Assembly: GCA_022842595.1 (NCBI GenBank)
Contig: JALHPF010000022.1
Location: forward strand, 1 to 64,000
Source of the DNA: Rubrivivax sp.
GTDB lineage: Bacteria > Pseudomonadota > Gammaproteobacteria > Burkholderiales > Burkholderiaceae_C
DNA length: 64,000 nt
Reading direction: 5' to 3'
Shown here piece after piece: positions 1 through 8,470 of this stretch (its first letter is position 1; each line of letters opens with the position of its first letter). The position numbers and the translations under genes were made by a program. The notes beneath the pieces are model-generated. The model did no database searches. It was not told the origin of the DNA and saw nothing but the letters and a program-made list of their open reading frames with translations.

Positions 1-368
1 AACACCTGCGGCGAGTCAGAGGTTGAACCGCGCTGCGCGCGGGGGCCGCGGGCCCTGCGCTCCTCGGCGCCTCCCATGCGCGCCACAGCCAGCCCCAGCC
101 CGCCTTTGCAACCACCGTGTCTTCTCTCCCCCGTCGCGCGCCGACATGTCGTCTGGGCTGGGTGAGTCGGGTGGCCCCTGGAGCGAAGTAAAGGAGGAGA
201 CTTCGGCCGCCCATGAGCCAAAGGCTCATGGGCGGCCGAAGGCGGGGGACATGAGCGGAAGGGGCCACCCGGCTCGCCCAGCCCACGGGACCCACTTCGA
301 CAGCCGAAGGGGTCCGAGCCAACGACCGCAACGGGCCGCTTACTGGCATTCGCAGCGCACCCCGACAT
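1..368. other. Non-coding stretch with nested palindrome
   Basis: No convincing gene is seen here. The reading frame from base 23 has no recognisable domain, is rich in Arg, Ala and Pro as random GC-rich DNA is, and runs into the 3' end of the oxygenase gene on the other strand. The main structure is the nested inverted repeat at 154-285. A smaller hairpin, cttcg/cgaag around agcc, lies near 295-310. Confidence 0.6.
154..285. repeat. 132-bp nested inverted repeat
   Basis: The outer arms are 154-179 and 260-285: 26 bp each, complementary except for two positions. The inner arms are 201-219 and 223-241: a perfect 19-bp stem around an AAA loop. The element would fold into a long cruciform or RNA hairpin. 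It lies 84 bp or more beyond the stop of the leftward oxygenase gene, so it could act as a transcript end, but no clear T-run follows the stem. It may instead be a REP- or MITE-like mobile palindrome. No second copy was seen in the window. Confidence 0.75.
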
Positions 369-1403
369 TCAGCGATGGATCTCGCTTTCACCATGCCGCG
401 TGAGCAGCTCCATCAGCAGCTTGCGGATGAGCATGCCGGGCCGGTCGCTGTCCATCGAATACTCCACCCCGCGCCGGCGCGTGTCGACCAGCGCGTCGGG
501 GTCGGTGGACTCGAGGATGTCCTTGTCCTCGCGGGTGATCACCTCGTCGAAACGCACCAGCAGGTGCGCCGGGCAGTCGGCCTCGGTGTCGTTGCGGAAC
601 AGCCATTGGCACAGCTGGATGTGGCCGTCGTCGATGGGGGTGAAGCAGTTCAGGATGACGTGGCGGACGCCCGATGGGTATTCGATGTCCAGCCGGCGCG
701 AGAACGGCAGGTAGTAGGCGTTGCGCATGTGGCGCTGCGTCAGCGGTTCGGTGCTGCCGCTGACGGCATGGAAGGCCGGCGGGTTGCTGGCCGCGATCAC
801 GGTTTCGGCATGGAAGCCACCCTCGGCCTGCACCAGCTCGTACCTGCTGGGCCTGGGCTGGTCGGCCACGCCGAAGGTGGCTCGGTGAACGAAACTGAAG
901 TGGCTGTTGTCGAAGCTGTTTTCCAGCGCCCGCACCGGGCTCGTGGCCCAGACCTCGTGGAACTGGAAGATGGTGCGCCAGCCCGGCGCGCCGTATTCGG
1001 GCATCTCGGGAATCGGCGCCAGCGGCTCTTCAGCCGGTGGCACCAGGGCCACCCAGGCATAGCCGTGCCTGGCCACGCAGCGGTAGGCCGGCGTGCAGTA
1101 GTCGGCCGGGATGGCGCGCTCGGGCTCGTATTGCGGAATACGGATGACACGGCCCTGGGCGTTGTACGTCCAGCCGTGGTAGCCGCATTGCAGCGCACCG
1201 TCGACACAACGGCCCTTGCTGAGCTTCGCGGTGCGGTGGCAGCAGCGGTCCTTCAGCGCCGCGGGCTCGCCATCGGCACCGATGAAGAGCACGATGTCTT
1301 CGCCCAGCAGGGTGAAGGGCTGCGGCTGGCCACCTGCCAGCCGCGACAGCGGCATCACGGCATGCCAGAACTTGCGGAAAACGGCTTGGCGGGTGACGAG
1401 CAT
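369..1403 (-). CDS. Rieske non-haem iron oxygenase, alpha subunit
   Basis: A 344-residue protein of the aromatic-ring-hydroxylating or demethylating Rieske oxygenase family. An N-terminal Rieske [2Fe-2S] domain shows CCH near residue 54 and CGYH near residue 73. The catalytic domain has the mononuclear-iron motif DNSHFSFVH (D-x2-H-x4-H) near residue 165. The size and single-subunit form fit the phthalate/vanillate/caffeine-demethylase branch. Such enzymes need a separate reductase, which is not in the window. The start is ATG with AGGAG about 8 nt upstream. It lies 30 nt downstream of the amidohydrolase gene and is probably the last gene of that operon, acting on an imported N-heterocycle. 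The substrate is not known. Confidence 0.88.
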   Translation of the reverse strand: MLVTRQAVFRKFWHAVMPLSRLAGGQPQPFTLLGEDIVLFIGADGEPAALKDRCCHRTAKLSKGRCVDGALQCGYHGWTYNAQGRVIRIPQYEPERAIPADYCTPAYRCVARHGYAWVALVPPAEEPLAPIPEMPEYGAPGWRTIFQFHEVWATSPVRALENSFDNSHFSFVHRATFGVADQPRPSRYELVQAEGGFHAETVIAASNPPAFHAVSGSTEPLTQRHMRNAYYLPFSRRLDIEYPSGVRHVILNCFTPIDDGHIQLCQWLFRNDTEADCPAHLLVRFDEVITREDKDILESTDPDALVDTRRRGVEYSMDSDRPGMLIRKLLMELLTRHGESEIHR

Positions 1404-1433
1404 CGGGCGGCTCCTCTCAGCGTCGGGGTGATG

Positions 1434-2849
1434 TCAGCGCATGCGGGCCACCAGCGCCCGGGCCTGGGCCTGCAACTCGGCCAGGTCCAGCCCCGGGATC
1501 TGGTCGTGCTCGGCGACCAGCCGGCCCTGCACGAGCAAGGCGCGCAGCGTCGGCCGGCCGCCGCTGGCCACCGGGCCGATGGCCGGGTCGTGCAGGCCGA
1601 AGTGGCGCGGCTGGTCCAGGCGGTAGACGGCGATGTCGGCGGCCATGCCCACCTCCAGCGAGCCGACCCCACCGAGCCCCAGCACACGCGCGCCGCCGGC
1701 GGTACCGATGTGCACCACGTCGTCGACCGTCAGCGCCGCCGCGTGCCCGCCCGGCTGCGTACCACCGGCCTGCATGCGGGTTCCGGCGCGCGGGTCGGCG
1801 CGGTGCATCAGCCAGGCGGCGTGGGCCTCGCTGGCCATGTCGGCGGCTTCGTTCGAGGCGGCGCCGTCCACCGCCAGGCTCACGGGCACACCGAGCGCCA
1901 GCGCCTCGGGCACCCGGGCGATGCCACTGCCCAGCCGCGCGTTGCTCTGCGGGCAATGGGCGATGCCGGTGCCGGTGCTGGCGCACAGCCGCAGTTCGCT
2001 GTCGTCCAGGTGCACCACATGGGCGAACCAGACGTCGGGGCCGAGCCAGTCATGCTGCGCTACCCACTGCAGTGGCGTGCAGCCATGCACCTCGCGCGCC
2101 CAGCGGACGTAGTCCCAGCTTTCCGACAGGTGACTGTGCAGGCGGATGCCCAGCGCGCGGGCCTGGGCGGCCAGCGGCTTCAGATGTTCGGGCCGGCAGC
2201 TCCAGTTCGGCGTGGTGATGGCGCTGACGACACGCCGCATCGCCATCGGGCCTGGGTCGTGGAAGCGCCGCGTGTCGCGCTCGACGCCGGCCATGAAAGC
2301 GTCCAGCGTCTCGGGCGCCGACTGCAGCGGTGCCACGGCATCGGTCATGGCCCTGGCCTGGGTCTGGCCACCACGGCACAACACGAAGCGCAGGCCCAGG
2401 CGCGCGGCTTCCTCGAAGACCACGGCGCTGACGTCGAAGGGCATGCCCGGGTAGTAGTGGTACTGGTGGTCGGCCACCGTGGTGCAGCCCGACAGCAGCA
2501 GCTCCACCAGGCCCACCCGCGCGGCGATGCGCAAGGCGTTTTCGTGGTCGAGGTAACGACGGTAGGGCACGGGCACGGCTGCGAGCCAGGGCACCAGCGG
2601 CAGGTCGATGCCGGCCGGGATGCCCTTGAGCAGGCTCTGGAACAGGTGGTGGTGGGTATTCACCCAGCCTGGGTAGACGACGCAGTCGCGCGCGTCGATG
2701 AGCCGCTCGCCGGGCTCGGGCGCCAGCTGCCCGATGGCCGCAATCACGCCGTCGCGCACACGGATGTCGGTGCCGCGCTGCAAGCGCGCCGCACCGCCGC
2801 GCAAGCCGCTGACGGCGGCCATGGCGCCACGGATCAGCCAGCTATTCAT
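1434..2849 (-). CDS. Amidohydrolase, 8-oxoguanine deaminase/TrzN-like
   Basis: A 471-residue metal-dependent amidohydrolase with a TIM barrel. Metal-ligand motifs visible are NTHHHLF near residue 64, HSHLSES near 240, FAHVVHL near 275 and AVDGAASNE near 325. The segment after the first motif (GIPAGIDLPLVPWL) resembles 8-oxoguanine deaminase, guanine deaminase and the triazine hydrolases AtzB/TrzN, which deaminate or dechlorinate N-heterocycles. The ATG start overlaps the stop of the permease gene by 8 bp, so it is translationally coupled to the importer. The context suggests cytosolic deamination of the imported compound before or after attack by the neighbouring Rieske oxygenase. The exact substrate is inferred only at ring-class level. 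Confidence 0.85.
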   Translation of the reverse strand: MNSWLIRGAMAAVSGLRGGAARLQRGTDIRVRDGVIAAIGQLAPEPGERLIDARDCVVYPGWVNTHHHLFQSLLKGIPAGIDLPLVPWLAAVPVPYRRYLDHENALRIAARVGLVELLLSGCTTVADHQYHYYPGMPFDVSAVVFEEAARLGLRFVLCRGGQTQARAMTDAVAPLQSAPETLDAFMAGVERDTRRFHDPGPMAMRRVVSAITTPNWSCRPEHLKPLAAQARALGIRLHSHLSESWDYVRWAREVHGCTPLQWVAQHDWLGPDVWFAHVVHLDDSELRLCASTGTGIAHCPQSNARLGSGIARVPEALALGVPVSLAVDGAASNEAADMASEAHAAWLMHRADPRAGTRMQAGGTQPGGHAAALTVDDVVHIGTAGGARVLGLGGVGSLEVGMAADIAVYRLDQPRHFGLHDPAIGPVASGGRPTLRALLVQGRLVAEHDQIPGLDLAELQAQARALVARMR

Positions 2850-3618
2850 GCCCCTGCTCGCTTTCGTGCCAACCCTTCAGGGCCCAGTGCGACAAACCGG
2901 CCATCGCCGCGAAAAGCCCCACGCCGGCCAGCGTGATGAGTGCCAGGGCCGCAAACATGCGCGGGATGTTCAGCTGGTAGCCGGCCTGCAGGATCTGGTA
3001 CGCCAGCCCGGTGCCGGTGCCGCCCGTGCCGGCGACAAATTCGGCCACCACCGCACCGATCAGCGCCAGCCCGCTGCTGATGCGCAGCCCGCCGAAGAAG
3101 TACGGCAGCGCCGAAGGAATGCGCAGCCGCCACAGGGTCTGCCAGCGGCTGGCGCGCTGCAGCCTGAAGTACGACAGCAGCCCGGCGTTCACGCTCTTCA
3201 AGCCCAGCGTCGTGTTGGCGATGATGGGGAACAGCGCCACCAGCGTGGCGCAGATGACGAGCGATGCCGTCGGGTCCTTCACCCAGATGATGACCAGCGG
3301 CGCGATGGCGACGATGGGCGTCACCTGCAGCAGCACCGCGTAGGGGAACAGGGCCGTCTCGACGATGCGGCTCTGCACGAAGGCGAAGGCGATGGCCACG
3401 CCCAGCAGCGTGGCGCAGGCAAAGGCCAGCAGCGTGATCTTCAGCGTGACCCAGAGCGCGCCGAACAGCAGCGCGGCGTCGTCCACCAGCGTCTGCGCCA
3501 CCCGCAGCGGGCTGGGCACCAGGAAGGCGGGCACGTCGAAGGCCACCACCAGGCCCTGCCACAGCGCCAGCAGCAGCACCGCCAAGGCGGCGGGCCAGAG
3601 CAGCTTGTCGGCGGTCAT
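2842..3618 (-). CDS. ABC transporter permease, NitT/TauT (ThiX) type
   Basis: A 258-residue inner-membrane permease of the BPD_transp_1 family with about six hydrophobic segments (first near residues 8-30, last near 225-245). The segment around GAVVAEFVAGTGGTGTGL near residue 195 corresponds to the cytoplasmic coupling loop that contacts the ATPase. It lies between the ATPase gene (24 nt upstream) and the amidohydrolase gene (8-bp overlap). Its solute is set by the binding protein encoded at the head of the cluster. Confidence 0.9.
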   Translation of the reverse strand: MTADKLLWPAALAVLLLALWQGLVVAFDVPAFLVPSPLRVAQTLVDDAALLFGALWVTLKITLLAFACATLLGVAIAFAFVQSRIVETALFPYAVLLQVTPIVAIAPLVIIWVKDPTASLVICATLVALFPIIANTTLGLKSVNAGLLSYFRLQRASRWQTLWRLRIPSALPYFFGGLRISSGLALIGAVVAEFVAGTGGTGTGLAYQILQAGYQLNIPRMFAALALITLAGVGLFAAMAGLSHWALKGWHESEQGHE

Positions 3619-3642
3619 CGGTGCACCTTCATCCGCACGCCA

Positions 3643-4395
3643 TCAACCCGCCATCGCGCTGGCCGCCAGCAGGCTGTGCTGCAAGCGTTGCGCGTGCTGG
3701 GCGAAGCGCGTGGAGACGCGGAACTCGTCGCTGCGCGGGAAGGGCTCGTCGATGAGCACCTCGTCCACCACACGGCCCGGGCGCGCGGCCATCACCAGCA
3801 CGCGGGTCGACAGGAACACCGCCTCGTAGATGGAATGGGTGACGAACATCACCGTCAGCCGCTGCGCCTGCCACAGCGCCAGCAGGTCGCTGTCCAGTCG
3901 CTGGCGGGTGATCTCGTCGAGCGCGCCGAAGGGCTCGTCCATCAGCAGCACGGCCGGTTCGGTGACCAGGCCGCGGGCGATGGACACGCGCATCTGCATG
4001 CCGCCGGACAGTTCACGGGGCAGCGCGCCTTCGAAGTTTTCCAGCCCCACGCGACGCAAAGCCTCGCGCGCCCGGCGATCGCTCTGGCCGCGCGGCAGGC
4101 CGGCCAGGTCCAGCGGCAAGCGCACATTGGCCAGCACGCGCGCCCAGGGCATCAGCGTGGCTTCCTGGAACACGAAGGACAGTTCACGCCCGGGTGCACG
4201 CTGCACGAGGCCGGCGCTGGCCGGCAGCAGGCCGGCCACCATCTTCAGCAGCGTGCTCTTGCCGCAGCCCGACGGGCCCAGCAGCGTGACGAATTCGCCG
4301 GCCTGCACCTGCAGGTCCACGGGCAGCAATGCGCGGGTGCCATTGGGGTAGATCTTTTCGGCGGCCTGCAGGCTGACCACTGGCGCGCCCGTCAT
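3643..4395 (-). CDS. ABC transporter ATP-binding protein, NitT/TauT type
   Basis: A 250-residue ATPase with all canonical motifs: Walker A GPSGCGKST near residue 39, signature LSGGMQ near 130, Walker B VLLMDEP near 147 and switch histidine in MFVTHSI near 183. It powers the importer formed with the downstream permease and the upstream binding protein. The start is ATG. A 121-nt gap separates it from the binding-protein gene. The C-terminal 30 residues beyond the nucleotide-binding domain are typical of TauB/SsuB/ThiZ-like subunits. Confidence 0.92.
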   Translation of the reverse strand: MTGAPVVSLQAAEKIYPNGTRALLPVDLQVQAGEFVTLLGPSGCGKSTLLKMVAGLLPASAGLVQRAPGRELSFVFQEATLMPWARVLANVRLPLDLAGLPRGQSDRRAREALRRVGLENFEGALPRELSGGMQMRVSIARGLVTEPAVLLMDEPFGALDEITRQRLDSDLLALWQAQRLTVMFVTHSIYEAVFLSTRVLVMAARPGRVVDEVLIDEPFPRSDEFRVSTRFAQHAQRLQHSLLAASAMAG

Positions 4396-4516
4396 GCGCG
4401 CACCGTCGTTCGCCGATACATCGCTTCCAGGTGTTCGCTGGCGGTGATGGGGCCGTGGCGCGCGGGCTGCTCGGCGCTGGTGCAGCCGGGCAGCGGCAGC
4501 CGCACCCCAGGCGCTT

Positions 4517-5512
4517 TCAGGGCAGCACCTTGATGTCCTTCACGAACTGCGTCGTGTAGGTCTTCTTCAGCTCGACCCGGCTCGCGTCAAGCAGCTTCAT
4601 CGCCACCAGCATGTCGTAGGTCTTCTTCATGCGTTCGTCGGTGATGACACCGGCGCCCAGCGTGGCGGCGTCGCCGCCGAAGACCATGCCCGAATCGTTC
4701 ATGAGTCTGATGCCGACGGCGATCTTGTCGTCGGTCATGGCCGGGTTGTCGCGCTTGATCAGCGCGTTGGCCGGGCCGGGGTCGCCCTTGAGGTAGCTCT
4801 TCCAGCCTTCCATGCTGGCCCGCACGAAGGCGGCGACGGCCTGCGGGCGTTCACGCACCGTCTTTTCCATGCAGACGATGGTGGTGGAGTAAGGCGGCCA
4901 GCCGAAGTCCGACAGCAGGAAGACCCGCGGCTTGAAGCCCGCTTCCTTCTCGATGGCGTAAGGCTCGCTGGACAGATAGCCCTGCTGCACCACGTTCTTG
5001 TCGGCCACGAAGGGCTGGATGTTGAAGGTGTAGGGCCGGGTCTGGCTGTCCTGCAGGCCGTAGCGTGCCTTCAGCCAGGGCCAGAACGAGGTTTGCGAGG
5101 CCGCTCCGATGAGGATGGTCTTGCCCTTCAGGTCTTCCAGCTTGTCGACCACGCCCGGATGGCCGATGAGCACGGCCGCGTCCTTCTGGAAGGCCGCTGC
5201 CACCGTCACCACCGGGATGCCCTGCTCCCAGGCCTTCATCGTCTGCACGTCGTAGCCCATGAAGCAGTCGGTCTGGCCGGCGGCCAGCAGCTGCATGCCG
5301 TTGACCTGGGGGCCGCCCATCTTCAGCGTCACGTCCAGGCCAGCCGCCTTGTACAGGCCACGCGCCTGCGCCTGGTAGAAGCCGCCGTGTTCGGCCTGGG
5401 CGTACCAGTTGCTCATGAACACGAACTTCTGCTGGGCCTGGGCGGCCGACGCCGCCAGCACACAGGCCAGCGCACAGGCCAGGACAGGAATGCAACGGTG
5501 GATGCGGGGCAT
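4517..5512 (-). CDS. ABC substrate-binding protein, NMT1/ThiY-like
   Basis: A 331-residue periplasmic solute-binding protein. The signal peptide ends ASAAQAQQ near residue 27. The mature N-terminus has NWYAQAEHGGFYQA followed by GLYKAAGLDV, characteristic of the NMT1/ThiY group that binds pyrimidine, riboflavin or other N-heterocyclic ligands. The frame is open upstream to 5782, but ATG at 5512 gives a proper signal peptide and has AGGA about 8 nt upstream, so that start was chosen. It is the first gene of the leftward importer/amidohydrolase/Rieske cluster, with its promoter presumably between 5513 and about 5690, shared divergently with the kinase gene. Confidence 0.9.
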   Translation of the reverse strand: MPRIHRCIPVLACALACVLAASAAQAQQKFVFMSNWYAQAEHGGFYQAQARGLYKAAGLDVTLKMGGPQVNGMQLLAAGQTDCFMGYDVQTMKAWEQGIPVVTVAAAFQKDAAVLIGHPGVVDKLEDLKGKTILIGAASQTSFWPWLKARYGLQDSQTRPYTFNIQPFVADKNVVQQGYLSSEPYAIEKEAGFKPRVFLLSDFGWPPYSTTIVCMEKTVRERPQAVAAFVRASMEGWKSYLKGDPGPANALIKRDNPAMTDDKIAVGIRLMNDSGMVFGGDAATLGAGVITDERMKKTYDMLVAMKLLDASRVELKKTYTTQFVKDIKVLP

Positions 5513-5685
5513 GGCGGTGTCCTGGTGGCGCAACGGTGGGGCGGGCCGAAGCGGAAGTTTGAAGAACTTGAAGAACGCAATTTGCAAGGCGCATGCCATC
5601 TTGCCGCAAGCGGCCCGGGTTTGCCGGGGCCGGTGGCGGACGCATACTCCGCGCGCCGTCGCAGTCCTTCGAAACCCTGCCTCCC

Positions 5686-7656
5686 GTGTCACGCGCCACC
5701 AGCCCATCCAGCGCCGCCACACCCCCGGGGTTGTCCAGCCCGCGGGCCTGGGGCAGCCTGCTGCTGGCCTGCCTGCTGCCATGGCTGCTGGTGCTGGGCT
5801 TGCACCTGCTGAGCCAGCGCAGCACCCCGGTCGAAGCGCCCGAGGTCATGCAGCTGGAACAGGGCCGGCTCGTCAACCAGGGTGGCCTGGCCCCACCCAG
5901 CTTGCCGCCACAGGCCGCCCTGAACCGGCAACTGCCGCTGCTGATGGGCCGCCAGGAAAGCCGCCAGCCCTTGTGGCTGCTGCTGCCGTTCGACGTGGCC
6001 AGCCAGCCCGACACCGCCTGGACCCTGCGCATCGTGCACCGCCGGCACCTGCTGGTGTACCTGGACGGCCAGCTGCTGGCCCAGACCACGCCGCCCGACA
6101 GCGTCGACCAGCGCAGCGCGGCGCTGAAGCTGGGCAGCCACACGCTCAGCGTCAACGTGCCGCCTTCCTGGCTGGGCATGGGCCGCCACGAATTGCAGCT
6201 GCGGCTGGGTGCGGCCGAAACGCCCGCCATCGGCAGCGTCCACCTGGGGCCGGCCGCGGCCGTGGCGGAGCTGGACCGCAACAGCGACTTCCTGACCGCG
6301 CTGCGTGGCGCCACGGCCCTGGGTGCGCTGGTCGTCGGACTCTTTCTGGTGGGCGTCTGGCTGGCCCATCGCGAGGCGCTGGCCTATGCGCTGGCGGGCG
6401 CGCACCTGTTGCTGCTGGCGCTGCTGCTCAGCCCGTACCTGTTGCAGCATCAGCCCTTGCCGAGCCCCTGGTGGCGCATGCTGCTGGACGTGGCCGACGT
6501 CGGCGCCAAGGCCTTGCTGCTGGCCACCGTCGTGCGCCTGGCGCAGCCGCATGACGCCTGGGCGATGCGCGTGGCCGGCACCTACGCCGTGGTCGGTGCG
6601 CTGGTCGACGGCAGCGCCGCCGCGCTGGACCTGCCCTGGAACGACTTCAGCCACGTCTGGCCCTGGTGGGCGCTGGGCAGCCGCCTGGCCATCCTGGGCC
6701 TGGCCACGGTACTGGCGCTGCGCGCGCTGGCGCGCCAGCCGCGCTTCGACCGGCTGGCCACGGCCACGCTGGTCGGGCTGTCGCTGTGCATCTGGGCTTA
6801 TGTCAGCTTCTTCGCGCTGCTGGCACCACGTCTGGCAAACGTCGTCGACATCAACGTCGTGGCCCACGCCGCCTGGGTACTGTGGATGGGCAGCCTGCTC
6901 TACCGCCACTTCGTGCTGAGCGCGCGCCGGGAACGGGCGCTGCGCCAGGAAGCCGCGCAGGCCCTCAGCGAACGCACCCTCGAGCTGCAGGCCAGCTTCG
7001 CCGCGCTGCAGGCCAGCGAACACCAGCGCCTGGCGGTTGCCGAGCGTGAACGGCTGCTGCAGGAAATGCACGACGGCCTGGGTTCGCAGCTGATGACGGC
7101 GAAGATGAATGCCCAGACCGGCCTGCTCAGCAGTTCGGAAATGGCCACCGCGCTGGACGGCTGCATCCAGGAAATGCGGCTGACCGTTGACACCCTGTCG
7201 GTGGCCGACGGCGACCTGGGCCTGCTGCTGGCGAGCGTGCGCCACCGCGCCGAGCCCGGGCTGCGCGCGGCCGGCCTGACACTCGCCTGGCAGGTGGCCG
7301 AAGCGCCCTGCCTGCCGGCACTCGAAGGCAGCGGCGGACGCGAGCTGGTGCGCATCGTGCAGGAGGCGCTGAACAACGTGCTGCACCACGCCCATGCGAC
7401 CCGCGTGACGCTGAAGAGCGAGGCCACCGCCGACGGCCGCCACATCGTCGTCAGTCTCATCGACAACGGCCGGGGCCTGCCCGAAGGCCAGCCGCCCAAA
7501 GGCGGGCGCGGCACGCGCAACATGCAGCAGCGCGCACAGCGCCTGGGCGCACGCGTGACCTGGCATTCACCTGCGGGTGGACGCGCCCACGGGCCGGGAG
7601 GGCCGGGCACAGAAGCACGCATCGAACTGCCAGTGGGGCGCAAGCCGAACGTCTGA
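5686..7656 (+). CDS. Sensor histidine kinase, 7TMR-DISM/HisKA_3 type
   Basis: About 656 residues from GTG at 5686; an upstream ATG at 5593 is the alternative start. One N-terminal membrane segment is followed by about 170 residues of probable periplasmic sensor, then about seven membrane helices (near residues 210-400) as in 7TMR-DISM receptors. A short coiled coil leads to HisKA_3 with phospho-acceptor motif EMHDGLGSQL near residue 461, then an HATPase with N-box EALNNVLHHA and G-box DNGRGLP and GGRGTRNM. Kinases of this kind pair with NarL/LuxR-type regulators, but none lies beside it. It is divergent from the importer operon and could sense its substrate; this is inference. Confidence 0.88.
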   Translation: MSRATSPSSAATPPGLSSPRAWGSLLLACLLPWLLVLGLHLLSQRSTPVEAPEVMQLEQGRLVNQGGLAPPSLPPQAALNRQLPLLMGRQESRQPLWLLLPFDVASQPDTAWTLRIVHRRHLLVYLDGQLLAQTTPPDSVDQRSAALKLGSHTLSVNVPPSWLGMGRHELQLRLGAAETPAIGSVHLGPAAAVAELDRNSDFLTALRGATALGALVVGLFLVGVWLAHREALAYALAGAHLLLLALLLSPYLLQHQPLPSPWWRMLLDVADVGAKALLLATVVRLAQPHDAWAMRVAGTYAVVGALVDGSAAALDLPWNDFSHVWPWWALGSRLAILGLATVLALRALARQPRFDRLATATLVGLSLCIWAYVSFFALLAPRLANVVDINVVAHAAWVLWMGSLLYRHFVLSARRERALRQEAAQALSERTLELQASFAALQASEHQRLAVAERERLLQEMHDGLGSQLMTAKMNAQTGLLSSSEMATALDGCIQEMRLTVDTLSVADGDLGLLLASVRHRAEPGLRAAGLTLAWQVAEAPCLPALEGSGGRELVRIVQEALNNVLHHAHATRVTLKSEATADGRHIVVSLIDNGRGLPEGQPPKGGRGTRNMQQRAQRLGARVTWHSPAGGRAHGPGGPGTEARIELPVGRKPNV

Positions 7657-7749
7657 GCAAGATACCGCCGGCAGGCAGTTCAAGCCGGCTTGCAGGCACT
7701 TCGTCGCAAGCCGCCGGCCAGCGACCGGCCATTTGCAGACAATCGGCGC

Positions 7750-8451
7750 ATGAGCTCCACACAAGCCCTGCGCACACGCTGGTGGGCTGCGGCCCTGCTT
7801 GCCGCCACCTGGCTGGGCGGCTGCGCCGTCACCCCGGCCCGCCTGGCCCTACCCGAAGCACTTGCCGGTGCCGAAGCACTGCCTTTCGACGGCCTGAATT
7901 TCGGCCGCAGCGGCAGCTTCAGCATCGACGGGCAGCCGGTGCGCTTCGAGCGCGGCGCCGACCGGTTCAGCGTTTTCGGTGCATTGTCGTTCGACCGCGC
8001 AGCGCTGAGTTTCGAACTGGCGCCCGACACGGCGGCGGCCGTACGTGCCAGCTGCAAGGCGCGCCGCGTCGAGGTGCAGCGGGGCATCGTGGCGGGGGCA
8101 CTGCGGCCTTTCGGTTTCACCTGCGACATGGCCGGCGCCACCAACGGCCGACTCGACATTTCCGAGGCGCGCAGCGGCGCAGGAACACGCGCCGAACGCA
8201 GCGGGCGCTTCAGCAGCGGCGGCATCGTGCTCGACCTGCGCTCGATCCACGCGCTGGCCGGCAGCCCGCTGCCGCTGGAAACCGCGGCCGGCTATCTGCT
8301 GCTGCACGACGGCCGCCCCGTGGCCGCGCTGGACCTGACCGACATGCGCCCGGTGCTGCGGCGCCTGCCCGGGCCCACAGCCGCTGCAGCGACCCAGGCC
8401 GCCCTGGCGTTGGCCCTGCTGTGGGACCCGGCGGCTATGGCCGCACGTTGA
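7750..8451 (+). CDS. Hypothetical lipoprotein
   Basis: A 233-residue protein not assigned to a named family. The ATG at 7750 gives a lipoprotein signal peptide with lipobox LGGC near residue 24, implying attachment to a membrane facing the periplasm. The mature part is rich in short polar/hydrophobic alternations suggesting beta structure, with two cysteines (near residues 99 and 119) that could pair. A C-terminal Ala/Leu-rich segment (ATQAALALALLWDP) is amphipathic. It is followed convergently by the manganese exporter gene with a 19-bp gap. Function unknown. Confidence 0.75.
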   Translation: MSSTQALRTRWWAAALLAATWLGGCAVTPARLALPEALAGAEALPFDGLNFGRSGSFSIDGQPVRFERGADRFSVFGALSFDRAALSFELAPDTAAAVRASCKARRVEVQRGIVAGALRPFGFTCDMAGATNGRLDISEARSGAGTRAERSGRFSSGGIVLDLRSIHALAGSPLPLETAAGYLLLHDGRPVAALDLTDMRPVLRRLPGPTAAAATQAALALALLWDPAAMAAR

Positions 8452-8470
8452 ACGCCGCTGCACCGGCCCA

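Noticed and set aside
375..2936. 853-codon plus-strand open frame opposite the Rieske and amidohydrolase genes
   Set aside because: It mirrors two well-identified genes, is low-complexity (Val/Gly/Ala/His/Arg) and has no domain; long antisense frames are expected at this G+C.
7681..7692. Perfect 12-bp palindrome caagccggcttg after the DISM kinase gene
   Set aside because: No T-run follows and short GC-rich palindromes are common by chance here.
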